A DNA stretch of 64,000 nt. It comes from Parapristionchus giblindavisi. Taxonomy: Eukaryota; Nematoda; Chromadorea; Rhabditida; Diplogasteridae. A program made the translations under genes and the position numbers. The stretch lies in contig CALSFV010000274.1 of the NCBI GenBank assembly GCA_943737045.1, forward strand, positions 496,001 to 560,000, in the 5' to 3' direction. Shown here piece by piece: positions 43,401-58,700 of this stretch. A model generated the notes under the pieces. The model worked only from the letters and a program-made list of their open reading frames with translations, was not told the origin of the DNA and did no database searches. Numbering within the stretch: position 1 is the first letter of the stretch; each line of letters starts with the position of its first letter.

Positions 43401-46400
43401 GCAGCTCGAACGGATAAGTATGAAGCAAGTTGTGATGATTTAAGTGTGAATTGTAACGATTGCCGCGTGATCTGTCGATTTCGCGTTACAGATGAGCGGT
43501 TGTGACTTTATATGAGTTCAGCGTGTTTTGAGCTAATTATCAGGTGTCAAATTAAATTGTAAACGTACGAATAAAGATACACCGATTCGCTGTGGTCGTA
43601 CAGAGACGCAATGGATAGAGTACGCGTCCCTCTCGCTCCCCCTTCCCTCTCCTTCTCCCCATACATAGATAGTCTAGACCGTAACTTGCTTGAGCCTGGA
43701 TCAAATTGCAAACTTTTTTCAGCCACAAATATGTAGTTTGGTATGACGAATTCAGTGAACACACTTTCAGAGAGCGCACGCAACTCTGAAACAGCCACAC
43801 TGGAAATTTTGGCCTATTTTTTTCTATTTTCACGACAAAAAAATCAATTTAAAATGCGATCAGAGAAATTTTAAAGTATAAATTCAGTATTCGGAGTACG
43901 CTAGACGGGTTAGGTGGCGTTGGTCGCCGTCGCGGCGGTAGGGGAGGTGTGTATGTGTCTTTTGTGTATGTGAGTGAAGAGCGATTCCCCTTCTCCTCCT
44001 CCTCTTCTCTCTCTCTATATATATATCCACCTCTCACTATAACCATATCTCGGATTTACAATAAAAATATTTATGAAAATATTGAGCTATATCAAATGGT
44101 AGAGCATGTCCAGTCTCACCAGCAACCACAGTCACGAAAAAGTGAGAAACGGCCACAGGTATGGCCATTTCCCGCTCGAATTAGCTCCTGAAAATTCGCA
44201 ATTTTACCTGTACAGCATAGCGGACGTTGCGAGGCGTCGAAAGCGCGCTTCCGCAGCTCGAACGGATAAGTATGAAGCAAGTTGTGATGATTTAAGTGTG
44301 AATTGTAACGATTGCCGCGTGATCTGTCGATTTCGCGTTACAGATGAGCGGTTGTGACTTTATATGAGTTCAGCGTGTTTTGAGCTAATTATCAGGTGTC
44401 AAATTAAATTGTAAACGTACGAATAAAGATACACCGATTCGCTCTGGTCGTACAGAGACGCAGTGGATAGAGTACGCGTCCCTCTCGCTCCCCCTTCCCT
44501 CTCCCTCTCCCCATACATAGATAGTCTAGACCGTAACTTGCTTGAGCCTGGATCAAATTGCAAACTTTTTTCAGCCACAAATATGTAGTTTGGTATGACG
44601 AATTCAGTGAACACACTTTCAGAGAGCGCACGCAACTCTGAAACAGCCACACTGGAAATTTTGGCCTATTTTTTTCTATTTTCACGACAAAAAAATCAAT
44701 TTAAAATGCGATCAGAAAAATTTTAAAGTATAAATTCAGTATTCGGAGTACGCTAGACGGGTTAGGTGGCGTTGGTCGCCGTCGCGGCGGTAGGGGAGGT
44801 GTGTATGTGTCTTTTGTGTATGTGAGTGAAGAGCGATTCCCCTTCTCCTCCTCCTCTTCTCTCTCTCTCTATATACATCCACCTCTAACTATAACCATAT
44901 CTCGGATTTACAATAAAAATATTTATGAAAATATTGAGCTACATCAAATATTAGAGCATGTCCAGTCTCACCAGCAACCACAGTCACGAAAAAGTGAGAA
45001 ACGGCCACAGGTATGGCCATTTCCCGCTCGAATTAGCTCCTGAAAATTCGCAATTTTACCTGTACAGCATAGCGGACGTTGCGAGGCGTCGAAAGCGCGC
45101 TTCCGCAGCTCGAACGGATAAGTTTGAAGCAAGTTGTGATGATTTAAGTGTGAATTGTAACGATTGCCGCGTGATCTGTCGATTTCGCGTTACAGATGAG
45201 CGGTTGTGACTTTATATGAGTTCAGCGTGTTTTGAGCTAATTATCAGGTGTCAAATTAAATTGTAAACGTACGAATAAAGATACACCGATTCGCTGTGGT
45301 CGTACAGAGACGCAATGGATAGAGTACGCGTCCCTCTCGCTCCCCCTTCCCTCTCCTTCTCCCCATACATAGATAGTCTAGACCGTAACTTGCTTGAGCC
45401 TGGATCAAATTGCAAACTTTTTTCAGCCACAAATATGTAGTTTGGTATGACGAATTCAGTGAACACACTTTCAGAGAGCGCACGCAACTCTGAAACAGCC
45501 ACACTGGAAATTTTGGCCTATTTTTTTCTATTTTCACGACAAAAAAATCAATTTAAAATGCGATCAGAGAAATTTTAAAGTATAAATTCAGTATTCGGAG
45601 TACGCTAGACGGGTTAGGTGGCGTTGGTCGCCGTCGCGGCGGTAGGGGAGGTGTGTATGTGTCTTTTGTGTATGTGAGTGAAGAGCGATTCCCCTTCTCC
45701 TCCTCCTCTTCTCTCTCTCTATATATATATCCACCTCTCACTATAACCATATCTCGGATTTACAATAAAAATATTTATGAAAATATTGAGCTATATCAAA
45801 TGGTAGAGCATGTCCAGTCTCACCAGCAACCACAGTCACGAAAAAGTGAGAAACGGCCACAGGTATGGCCATTTCCCGCTCGAATTAGCTCCTGAAAATT
45901 CGCAATTTTACCTGTACAGCATAGCGGACGTTGCGAGGCGTCGAAGGCGCGCTTCCGCAGCTCGAACGGATAAGTATGAAGCAAGTTGTGATGATTTAAG
46001 TGTGAATTGTAACGATTGCCGCGTGATCTGTCGATTTCGCGTTACAGATGAGCGGTTGTGACTTTATATGAGTTCAGCGTGTTTTGAGCTAATTATCAGG
46101 TGTCAAATTAAATTGTAAACGTACGAATAAAGATACACCGATTCGCTCTGGTCGTACAGAGACGCAATGGATAGAGTACGCGTCCCTCTCGCTCCCCCTT
46201 CCCTCTCCTTCTCCCCATACATAGATAGTCTAGACCGTAACTTGCTTGAGCCTGGATCAAATTGCAAACTTTTTTCAGCCACAAATATGTAGTTTGGTAT
46301 GACGAATTCAGTGAACACACTTTCAGAGAGCGCACGCAACTCTGAAACAGCCACACTGGAAATTTTGGCCTATTTTTTTCTATTTTCACGACAAAAAAAT

Positions 46401-46775
46401 CAATTTAAAATGCGATCAGAGAAATTTTAAAGTATAAATTCAGTATTCGGAGTACGCTAGACGGGTTAGGTGGCGTTGGTCGCCGTCGCGGCGGTAGGGG
46501 AGGTGTGTATGTGTCTTTTGTGTATGTGAGTGAAGAGCGATTCCCCTTCTCCTCCTCCTCTTCTCTCTCTCTATATATATATCCACCTCTCACTATAACC
46601 ATATCTCGGATTTACAATAAAAATATTTATGAAAATATTGAGCTATATCAAATGGTAGAGCATGTCCAGTCTCACCAGCAACCACAGTCACGAAAAAGTG
46701 AGAAACGGCCACAGGTATGGCCATTTCCCGCTCGAATTAGCTCCTGAAAATTCGCAATTTTACCTGTACAGCATA
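37403..46775. repeat. Homogeneous core of subtype-A units
   Basis: Eleven units (6-16), each 852 bp or within one or two bases, with GATGATTTAAGT and CGATTTCGCG. Neighbours share private variants: three in a row have CGAATGGATAAG (near 38296, 39148, 40000), then four have AAGTATGAAGC (41713-44270), which suggests recent stepwise duplication. Confidence 0.8.
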
Positions 46776-49700
46776 GCGGACCTTGCGAGGCGTCGAAAGC
46801 GCGCTTCCGCAGCTCGAACGGATAAGTTTGAAGCAAGTTGTGATGATTTAAGTGTGAATTGTAACGATTGCCGCGTGATCTGTCGATTTCGCGTTACAGA
46901 TGAGCGGTTGTGACTTTATATGAGTTCAGCGTGTTTTGAGCTAATTATCAGGTGTCAAATTAAATTGTAAACGTACGAATAAAGATACACCGATTCGCTC
47001 TGGTCGTACAGAGACGCAGTGGATAGAGTACGCGTCCCTCTCGCTCCCCCTTCCCTCTCCCTCTCCCCATACATAGATAGTCTAGACCGTAACTTGCTTG
47101 AGCCTGGATCAAATTGCAAACTTTTTTCAGCCACAAATATGTAGTTTGGTATGACGAATTCAGTGAACACACTTTCAGAGAGCGCACGCAACTCTGAAAC
47201 AGCCACACTGGAAATTTTGGCCTATTTTTTTCTATTTTCACGACAAAAAAATCAATTTAAAATGCGATCAGAAAAATTTTAAAGTATAAATTCAGTATTC
47301 GGAGTACGCTAGACGGGTTAGGTGGCGTTGGTCGCCGTCGCGGCGGTAGGGGAGGTGTGTATGTGTCTTTTGTGTATGTGAGTGAAGAGCGATTCCCCTT
47401 CTCCTCCTCCTCTTCTCTCTCTCTCTATATACATCCACCTCTAACTATAACCATATCTCGGATTTACAATAAAAATATTTATGAAAATATTGAGCTACAT
47501 CAAATATTAGAGCATGTCCAGTCTCACCAGCAACCACAGTCACGAAAAAGTGAGAAACGGCCACAGGTATGGCCATTTCCCGCTCGAATTAGCTCCTGAA
47601 AATTCGCAATTTTACCTGTACAGCATAGCGGACCTTGCGAGGCGTCGAAAGCGCGCTTCCGCAGCTCGAACGGATAAGTTTGAAGCAAGTTGTGGTGATT
47701 TAAATGTGAATTGTAACGATTGCCGCGTGATCTGTCGATTTCGCGTTACAGATGAGCGGTTGTGACTTTATATGAGTTCAGCGTGTTTTGAGCTAATTAT
47801 CAGGTGTCAAATTAAATTGTAAACGTACGAATAAAGATACACCGATTCGCTCTGGTCGTACAGAGACGCAATGGATAGAGTACGCGTCCCTCTCGCTCCC
47901 CCTTCCCTCTCCCTCTCCCCATACATAGATAGTCTAGACCGTAACTTGCTTGAGCCTGGATCAAATTGCAAACTTTTTTCAGCCACAAATATGTAGTTTG
48001 GTATGACGAATTCAGTGAACACACTTTCAGAGAGCGCACGCAACTCTGAAACAGCCACACTGGAAATTTTGGCCTATTTTTTTCTATTTTCACGACAAAA
48101 AAATCAATTTAAAATGCGATCAGAGAAATTTTAAAGTATAAATTCAGTATTCGGAGTACGCTAGACGGGTTAGGTGGCGTTGGTCGCCGTCGCGGCGGTA
48201 GGGGAGGTGTGTATGTGTCTTTTGTGTATGTGAGTGAAGAGCGATTCCCCTTCTCCTCCTCCTCTTCTCTCTCTCTATATATATATCCACCTCTCACTAT
48301 AACCATATCTCGGATTTACAATAAAAATATTTATGAAAATATTGAGCTATATCAAATGGTAGAGCATGTCCAGTCTCACCAGCAACCACAGTCACGAAAA
48401 AGTGAGAAACGGCCACAGGTATGGCCATTTCCCGCTCGAATTAGCTCCTGAAAATTCGCAATTTTACCTGTACAGCATAGCGGACCTTGCGAGGCGTCGA
48501 AAGCGCGCTTCCGCAGCTCGAACGGATAAGTTTGAAGCAAGTTGTGGTGATTTAAATGTGAATTGTAACGATTGCCGCGTGATCTGTCGATACGCGTTAC
48601 AGATGAGCGGTTGTGACTTTATATGAGTTCAGCGTGTTTTGAGCTAATTATCAGGTGTCAAATTAAATTGTAAACGTACGAATAAAGATACACCGATTCG
48701 CTGTGGTCGTACAGAGACGCAATGGATAGAGTACGCGTCCCTCTCGCTCCCCCTTCCCTCTCCCTCTCCCCATACATAGATAGTCTAGACCGTAACTTGC
48801 TTGAGCCTGGATCAAATTGCAAACTTTTTTCAGCCACAAATATGTAGTTTGGTATGACGAATTCAGTGAACACACTTTCAGAGAGCGCACGCAACTCTGA
48901 AACAGCCACACTGGAAATTTTGGCCTATTTTTTTCTATTTTCACGACAAAAAAATCAATTTAAAATGCGATCAGAGAAATTTTAAAGTATAAATTCAGTA
49001 TTCGGAGTACGCTAGACGGGTTAGGTGGCGTTGGTCGCCGTCGCGGCGGTAGGGGAGGTGTGTATGTGTCTTTTGTGTATGTGAGTGAAGAGCGATTCCC
49101 CTTCTCCTCCTCCTCTTCTCTCTCTCTATATATATATCCACCTCTCACTATAACCATATCTCGGATTTACAATAAAAATATTTATGAAAATATTGAGCTA
49201 TATCAAATGGTAGAGCATGTCCAGTCTCACCAGCAACCACAGTCACGAAAAAGTGAGAAACGGCCACAGGTATGGCCATTTCCCGCTCGAATTAGCTCCT
49301 GAAAATTCGCAATTTTACCTGTACAGCATAGCGGACGTTGCGAGGCGTCGAAAGCGCGCTTCCGCAGCTCGAACGGATAAGTATGAAGCAAGTTGTGATG
49401 ATTTAAGTGTGAATTGTAACGATTGCCGCGTGATCTGTCGATTTCGCGTTACAGATGAGCGGTTGTGACTTTATATGAGTTCAGCGTGTTTTGAGCTAAT
49501 TATCAGGTGTCAAATTAAATTGTAAACGTACGAATAAAGATACACCGATTCGCTGTGGTCGTACAGAGACGCAATGGATAGAGTACGCGTCCCTCTCGCT
49601 CCCCCTTCCCTCTCCTTCTCCCCATACATAGATAGTCTAGACCGTAACTTGCTTGAGCCTGGATCAAATTGCAAACTTTTTTCAGCCACAAATATGTAGT

Positions 49701-52700
49701 TTGGTATGACGAATTCAGTGAACACACTTTCAGAGAGCGCACGCAACTCTGAAACAGCCACACTGGAAATTTTGGCCTATTTTTTTCTATTTTCACGACA
49801 AAAAAATCAATTTAAAATGCGATCAGAGAAATTTTAAAGTATAAATTCAGTATTCGGAGTACGCTAGACGGGTTAGGTGGCGTTGGTCGCCGTCGCGGCG
49901 GTAGGGGAGGTGTGTATGTGTCTTTTGTGTATGTGAGTGAAGAGCGATTCCCCTTCTCCTCCTCCTCTTCTCTCTCTCTATATATATATCCACCTCTCAC
50001 TATAACCATATCTCGGATTTACAATAAAAATATTTATGAAAATATTGAGCTATATCAAATGGTAGAGCATGTCCAGTCTCACCAGCAACCACAGTCACGA
50101 AAAAGTGAGAAACGGCCACAGGTATGGCCATTTCCCGCTCGAATTAGCTCCTGAAAATTCGCAATTTTACCTGTACAGCATAGCGGACCTTGCGAGGCGT
50201 CGAAAGCGCGCTTCCGCAGCTCGAACGGTTAAGTTTGAAGCAAGTTGTGGTGATTTAAATGTGAATTGTAACGATTGCCGCGTGATCTGTCGATACGCGT
50301 TACAGATGAGCGGTTGTGACTTTATATGAGTTCAGCGTGTTTTGAGCTAATTATCAGGTGTCAAATTAAATTGTAAACGTACGAATAAAGATACACCGAT
50401 TCGCTGTGGTCGTACAGAGACGCAATGGATAGAGTACGCGTCCCTCTCGCTCCCCCTTCCCTCTCCTTCTCCCCATACATAGATAGTCTAGACCGTAACT
50501 TGCTTGAGCCTGGATCAAATTGCAAACTTTTTTCAGCCACAAATATGTAGTTTGGTATGACGAATTCAGTGAACACACTTTCAGAGAGCGCACGCAACTC
50601 TGAAACAGCCACACTGGAAATTTTGGCCTATTTTTTTCTATTTTCACGACAAAAAAATCAATTTAAAATGCGATCAGAGAAATTTTAAAGTATAAATTCA
50701 GTATTCGGAGTACGCTAGACGGGTTAGGTGGCGTTGGTCGCCGTCGCGGCGGTAGGGGAGGTGTGTATGTGTCTTTTGTGTATGTGAGTGAAGAGCGATT
50801 CCCCTTCTCCTCCTCCTCTTCTCTCTCTCTATATATATATCCACCTCTCACTATAACCATATCTCGGATTTACAATAAAAATATTTATGAAAATATTGAG
50901 CTATATCAAATGGTAGAGCATGTCCAGTCTCACCAGCAACCACAGTCACGAAAAAGTGAGAAACGGCCACAGGTATGGCCATTTCCCGCTCGAATTAGCT
51001 CCTGAAAATTCGCAATTTTACCTGTACAGCATAGCGGACGTTGCGAGGCGTCGAAAGCGCGCTTCCGCAGCTCGAACGGATAAGTATGAAGCAAGTTGTG
51101 ATGATTTAAGTGTGAATTGTAACGATTGCCGCGTGATCTGTCGATTTCGCGTTACAGATGAGCGGTTGTGACTTTATATGAGTTCAGCGTGTTTTGAGCT
51201 AATTATCAGGTGTCAAATTAAATTGTAAACGTACGAATAAAGATACACCGATTCGCTGTGGTCGTACAGAGACGCAATGGATAGAGTACGCGTCCCTCTC
51301 GCTCCCCCTTCCCTCTCCTTCTCCCCATACATAGATAGTCTAGACCGTAACTTGCTTGAGCCTGGATCAAATTGCAAACTTTTTTCAGCCACAAATATGT
51401 AGTTTGGTATGACGAATTCAGTGAACACACTTTCAGAGAGCGCACGCAACTCTGAAACAGCCACACTGGAAATTTTGGCCTATTTTTTTCTATTTTCACG
51501 ACAAAAAAATCAATTTAAAATGCGATCAGAGAAATTTTAAAGTATAAATTCAGTATTCGGAGTACGCTAGACGGGTTAGGTGGCGTTGGTCGCCGTCGCG
51601 GCGGTAGGGGAGGTGTGTATGTGTCTTTTGTGTATGTGAGTGAAGAGCGATTCCCCTTCTCCTCCTCCTCTTCTCTCTCTCTATATATATATCCACCTCT
51701 CACTATAACCATATCTCGGATTTACAATAAAAATATTTATGAAAATATTGAGCTATATCAAATGGTAGAGCATGTCCAGTCTCACCAGCAACCACAGTCA
51801 CGAAAAAGTGAGAAACGGCCACAGGTATGGCCATTTCCCGCTCGAATTAGCTCCTGAAAATTCGCAATTTTACCTGTACAGCATAGCGGACGTTGCGAGG
51901 CGTCGAAAGCGCGCTTCCGCAGCTCGAACGGATAAGTTTGAAGCAAGTTGTGATGATTTAAGTGTGAATTGTAACGATTGCCGCGTGATCTGTCGATTTC
52001 GCGTTACAGATGAGCGGTTGTGACTTTATATGAGTTCAGCGTGTTTTGAGCTAATTATCAGGTGTCAAATTAAATTGTAAACGTACGAATAAAGATACAC
52101 CGATTCGCTGTGGTCGTACAGAGACGCAATGGATAGAGTACGCGTCCCTCTCGCTCCCCCTTCCCTCTCCCTCTCCCCATACATAGATAGTCTAGACCGT
52201 AACTTGCTTGAGCCTGGATCAAATTGCAAACTTTTTTCAGCCACAAATATGTAGTTTGGTATGACGAATTCAGTGAACACACTTTCAGAGAGCGCACGCA
52301 ACTCTGAAACAGCCACACTGGAAATTTTGGCCTATTTTTTTCTATTTTCACGACAAAAAAATCAATTTAAAATGCGATCAGAGAAATTTTAAAGTATAAA
52401 TTCAGTATTCGGAGTACGCTAGACGGGTTAGGTGGCGTTGGTCGCCGTCGCGGCGGTAGGGGAGGTGTGTATGTGTCTTTTGTGTATGTGAGTGAAGAGC
52501 GATTCCCCTTCTCCTCCTCCTCTTCTCTCTCTCTATATATATATCCACCTCTCACTATAACCATATCTCGGATTTACAATAAAAATATTTATGAAAATAT
52601 TGAGCTATATCAAATGGTAGAGCATGTCCAGTCTCACCAGCAACCACAGTCACGAAAAAGTGAGAAACGGCCACAGGTATGGCCATTTCCCGCTCGAATT

Positions 52701-55700
52701 AGCTCCTGAAAATTCGCAATTTTACCTGTACAGCATAGCGGACGTTGCGAGGCGTCGAAAGCGCGCTTCCGCAGCTCGAACGGATAAGTATGAAGCAAGT
52801 TGTGATGATTTAAGTGTGAATTGTAACGATTGCCGCGTGATCTGTCGATTTCGCGTTACAGATGAGCGGTTGTGACTTTATATGAGTTCAGCGTGTTTTG
52901 AGCTAATTATCAGGTGTCAAATTAAATTGTAAACGTACGAATAAAGATACACCGATTCGCTGTGGTCGTACAGAGACGCAATGGATAGAGTACGCGTCCC
53001 TCTCGCTCCCCCTTCCCTCTCCTTCTCCCCATACATAGATAGTCTAGACCGTAACTTGCTTGAGCCTGGATCAAATTGCAAACTTTTTTCAGCCACAAAT
53101 ATGTAGTTTGGTATGACGAATTCAGTGAACACACTTTCAGAGAGCGCACGCAACTCTGAAACAGCCACACTGGAAATTTTGGCCTATTTTTTTCTATTTT
53201 CACGACAAAAAAATCAATTTAAAATGCGATCAGAGAAATTTTAAAGTATAAATTCAGTATTCGGAGTACGCTAGACGGGTTAGGTGGCGTTGGTCGCCGT
53301 CGCGGCGGTAGGGGAGGTGTGTATGTGTCTTTTGTGTATGTGAGTGAAGAGCGATTCCCCTTCTCCTCCTCCTCTTCTCTCTCTCTATATATATATCCAC
53401 CTCTCACTATAACCATATCTCGGATTTACAATAAAAATATTTATGAAAATATTGAGCTATATCAAATGGTAGAGCATGTCCAGTCTCACCAGCAACCACA
53501 GTCACGAAAAAGTGAGAAACGGCCACAGGTATGGCCATTTCCCGCTCGAATTAGCTCCTGAAAATTCGCAATTTTACCTGTACAGCATAGCGGACGTTGC
53601 GAGGCGTCGAAAGCGCGCTTCCGCAGCTCGAACGGATAAGTTTGAAGCAAGTTGTGATGATTTAAGTGTGAATTGTAACGATTGCCGCGTGATCTGTCGA
53701 TTTCGCGTTACAGATGAGCGGTTGTGACTTTATATGAGTTCAGCGTGTTTTGAGCTAATTATCAGGTGTCAAATTAAATTGTAAACGTACGAATAAAGAT
53801 ACACCGATTCGCTGTGGTCGTACAGAGACGCAGTGGATAGAGTACGCGTCCCTCTCGCTCCCCCTTCCCTCTCCCTCTCCCCATACATAGATAGTCTAGA
53901 CCGTAACTTGCTTGAGCCTGGATCAAATTGCAAACTTTTTTCAGCCACAAATATGTAGTTTGGTATGACGAATTCAGTGAACACACTTTCAGAGAGCGCA
54001 CGCAACTCTGAAACAGCCACACTGGAAATTTTGGCCTATTTTTTTCTATTTTCACGACAAAAAAATCAATTTAAAATGCGATCAGAAAAATTTTAAAGTA
54101 TAAATTCAGTATTCGGAGTACGCTAGACGGGTTAGGTGGCGTTGGTCGCCGTCGCGGCGGTAGGGGAGGTGTGTATGTGACTTTTGTGTATGTGAGTGAA
54201 GAGCGATTCCCCTTCTCCTCCTCCTCTTCTCTCTCTCTCTATATACATCCACCTCTAACTATAACCATATCTCGGATTTACAATAAAAATATTTATGAAA
54301 ATATTGAGCTACATCAAATATTAGAGCATGTCCAGTCTCACCAGCAACCACAGTCACGAAAAAGTGAGAAACGGCCACAGGTATGGCCATTTCCCGCTCG
54401 AATTAGCTCCTGAAAATTCGCAATTTTACCTGTACAGCATAGCGGACCTTGCGAGGCGTCGAAAGCGCGCTTCCGCAGCTCGAACGGATAAGTTTGAAGC
54501 AAGTTGTGGTGATTTAAATGTGAATTGTAACGATTGCCGCGTGATCTGTCGATACGCGTTACAGATGAGCGGTTGTGACTTTATATGAGTTCAGCGTGTT
54601 TTGAGCTAATTATCAGGTGTCAAATTAAATTGTAAACGTACGAATAAAGATACACCGATTCGCTGTGGTCGTACAGAGACGCAATGGATAGAGTACGCGT
54701 CCCTCTCGCTCCCCCTTCCCTCTCCCTCTCCCCATACATAGATAGTCTAGACCGTAACTTGCTTGAGCCTGGATCAAATTGCAAACTTTTTTCAGCCACA
54801 AATATGTAGTTTGGTATGACGAATTCAGTGAACACACTTTCAGAGAGCGCACGCAACTCTGAAACAGCCACACTGGAAATTTTGGCCTATTTTTTTCTAT
54901 TTTCACGACAAAAAAATCAATTTAAAATGCGATCAGAGAAATTTTAAAGTATAAATTCAGTATTCGGAGTACGCTAGACGGGTTAGGTGGCGTTGGTCGC
55001 CGTCGCGGCGGTAGGGGAGGTGTGTATGTGTCTTTTGTGTATGTGAGTGAAGAGCGATTCCCCTTCTCCTCCTCCTCTTCTCTCTCTATATATATATATC
55101 CACCTCTCACTATAACCATATCTCGGATTTACAATAAAAATATTTATGAAAATATTGAGCTATATCAAATGGTAGAGCATGTCCAGTCTCACCAGCAACC
55201 ACAGTCACGAAAAAGTGAGAAACGGCCACAGGTATGGCCATTTCCCGCTCGAATTAGCTCCTGAAAATTCGCAATTTTACCTGTACAGCATAGCGGACGT
55301 TGCGAGGCGTCGAAAGCGCGCTTCCGCAGCTCGAACGGATAAGTATGAAGCAAGTTGTGGTGATTTAAATGTGAATTGTAACGATTGCCGCGTGATCTGT
55401 CGATACGCGTTACAGATGAGCGGTTGTGACTTTATATGAGTTCAGCGTGTTTTGAGCTAATTATCAGGTGTCAAATTAAATTGTAAACGTACGAATAAAG
55501 ATACACCGATTCGCTGTGGTCGTACAGAGACGCAATGGATAGAGTACGCGTCCCTCTCGCTCCCCCTTCCCTCTCCCTCTCCCCATACATAGATAGTCTA
55601 GACCGTAACTTGCTTGAGCCTGGATCAAATTGCAAACTTTTTTCAGCCACAAATATGTAGTTTGGTATGACGAATTCAGTGAACACACTTTCAGAGAGCG

Positions 55701-58700
55701 CACGCAACTCTGAAACAGCCACACTGGAAATTTTGGCCTATTTTTTTCTATTTTCACGACAAAAAAATCAATTTAAAATGCGATCAGAGAAATTTTAAAG
55801 TATAAATTCAGTATTCGGAGTACGCTAGACGGGTTAGGTGGCGTTGGTCGCCGTCGCGGCGGTAGGGGAGGTGTGTATGTGTCTTTTGTGTATGTGAGTG
55901 AAGAGCGATTCCCCTTCTCCTCCTCCTCTTCTCTCTCTATATATATATATCCACCTCTCACTATAACCATATCTCGGATTTACAATAAAAATATTTATGA
56001 AAATATTGAGCTATATCAAATGGTAGAGCATGTCCAGTCTCACCAGCAACCACAGTCACGAAAAAGTGAGAAACGGCCACAGGTATGGCCATTTCCCGCT
56101 CGAATTAGCTCCTGAAAATTCGCAATTTTACCTGTACAGCATAGCGGACGTTGCGAGGCGTCGAAAGCGCGCTTCCGCAGCTCGAACGGATAAGTATGAA
56201 GCAAGTTGTGATGATTTAAGTGTGAATTGTAACGATTGCCGCGTGATCTGTCGATTTCGCGTTACAGATGAGCGGTTGTGACTTTATATGAGTTCAGCGT
56301 GTTTTGAGCTAATTATCAGGTGTCAAATTAAATTGTAAACGTACGAATAAAGATACACCGATTCGCTGTGGTCGTACAGAGACGCAATGGATAGAGTACG
56401 CGTCCCTCTCGCTCCCCCTTCCCTCTCCTTCTCCCCATACATAGATAGTCTAGACCGTAACTTGCTTGAGCCTGGATCAAATTGCAAACTTTTTTCAGCC
56501 ACAAATATGTAGTTTGGTATGACGAATTCAGTGAACACACTTTCAGAGAGCGCACGCAACTCTGAAACAGCCACACTGGAAATTTTGGCCTATTTTTTTC
56601 TATTTTCACGACAAAAAAATCAATTTAAAATGCGATCAGAGAAATTTTAAAGTATAAATTCAGTATTCGGAGTACGCTAGACGGGTTAGGTGGCGTTGGT
56701 CGCCGTCGCGGCGGTAGGGGAGGTGTGTATGTGTCTTTTGTGTATGTGAGTGAAGAGCGATTCCCCTTCTCCTCCTCCTCTTCTCTCTCTCTCTATATAT
56801 ATCCACCTCTCACTATAACCATATCTCGGATTTACAATAAAAATATTTATGAAAATATTGAGCTATATCAAATGGTAGAGCATGTCCAGTCTCACCAGCA
56901 ACCACAGTCACGAAAAAGTGAGAAACGGCCACAGGTATGGCCATTTCCCGCTCGAATTAGCTCCTGAAAATTCGCAATTTTACCTGTACAGCATAGCGGA
57001 CGTTGCGAGGCGTCGAAAGCGCGCTTCCGCAGCTCGAACGGATAAGTATGAAGCAAGTTGTGATGATTTAAGTGTGAATTGTAACGATTGCCGCGTGATC
57101 TGTCGATTTCGCGTTACAGATGAGCGGTTGTGACTTTATATGAGTTCAGCGTGTTTTGAGCTAATTATCAGGTGTCAAATTAAATTGTAAACGTACGAAT
57201 AAAGATACACCGATTCGCTGTGGTCGTACAGAGACGCAATGGATAGAGTACGCGTCCCTCTCGCTCCCCCTTCCCTCTCCTTCTCCCCATACATAGATAG
57301 TCTAGACCGTAACTTGCTTGAGCCTGGATCAAATTGCAAACTTTTTTCAGCCACAAATATGTAGTTTGGTATGACGAATTCAGTGAACACACTTTCAGAG
57401 AGCGCACGCAACTCTGAAACAGCCACACTGGAAATTTTGGCCTATTTTTTTCTATTTTCACGACAAAAAAATCAATTTAAAATGCGATCAGAGAAATTTT
57501 AAAGTATAAATTCAGTATTCGGAGTACGCTAGACGGGTTAGGTGGCGTTGGTCGCCGTCGCGGCGGTAGGGGAGGTGTGTATGTGTCTTTTGTGTATGTG
57601 AGTGAAGAGCGATTCCCCTTCTCCTCCTCCTCTTCTCTCTCTCTATACATATATCCACCTCTCACTATAACCATATCTCGGATTTACAATAAAAATATTT
57701 ATGAAAATATTGAGCTATATCAAATGGTAGAGCATGTCCAGTCTCACCAGCAACCACAGTCACGAAAAAGTGAGAAACGGCCACAGGTATGGCCATTTCC
57801 CGCTCGAATTAGCTCCTGAAAATTCGCAATTTTACCTGTACAGCATAGCGGACGTTGCGAGGCGTCGAAAGCGCGCTTCCGCAGCTCGAACGGATAAGTA
57901 TGAAGCAAGTTGTGATGATTTAAGTGTGAATTGTAACGATTGCCGCGTGATCTGTCGATTTCGCGTTACAGATGAGCGGTTGTGACTTTATATGAGTTCA
58001 GCGTGTTTTGAGCTAATTATCAGGTGTCAAATTAAATTGTAAACGTACGAATAAAGATACACCGATTCGCTGTGGTCGTACAGAGACGCAATGGATAGAG
58101 TACGCGTCCCTCTCGCTCCCCCTTCCCTCTCCTTCTCCCCATACATAGATAGTCTAGACCGTAACTTGCTTGAGCCTGGATCAAATTGCAAACTTTTTTC
58201 AGCCACAAATATGTAGTTTGGTATGACGAATTCAGTGAACACACTTTCAGAGAGCGCACGCAACTCTGAAACAGCCACACTGGAAATTTTGGCCTATTTT
58301 TTTCTATTTTCACGACAAAAAAATCAATTTAAAATGCGATCAGAGAAATTTTAAAGTATAAATTCAGTATTCGGAGTACGCTAGACGGGTTAGGTGGCGT
58401 TGGTCGCCGTCGCGGCGGTAGGGGAGGTGTGTATGTGTCTTTTGTGTATGTGAGTGAAGAGCGATTCCCCTTCTCCTCCTCCTCTTCTCTCTCTCTCTAT
58501 ATATATCCACCTCTCACTATAACCATATCTCGGATTTACAATAAAAATATTTATGAAAATATTGAGCTATATCAAATGGTAGAGCATGTCCAGTCTCACC
58601 AGCAACCACAGTCACGAAAAAGTGAGAAACGGCCACAGGTATGGCCATTTCCCGCTCGAATTAGCTCCTGAAAATTCGCAATTTTACCTGTACAGCATAG

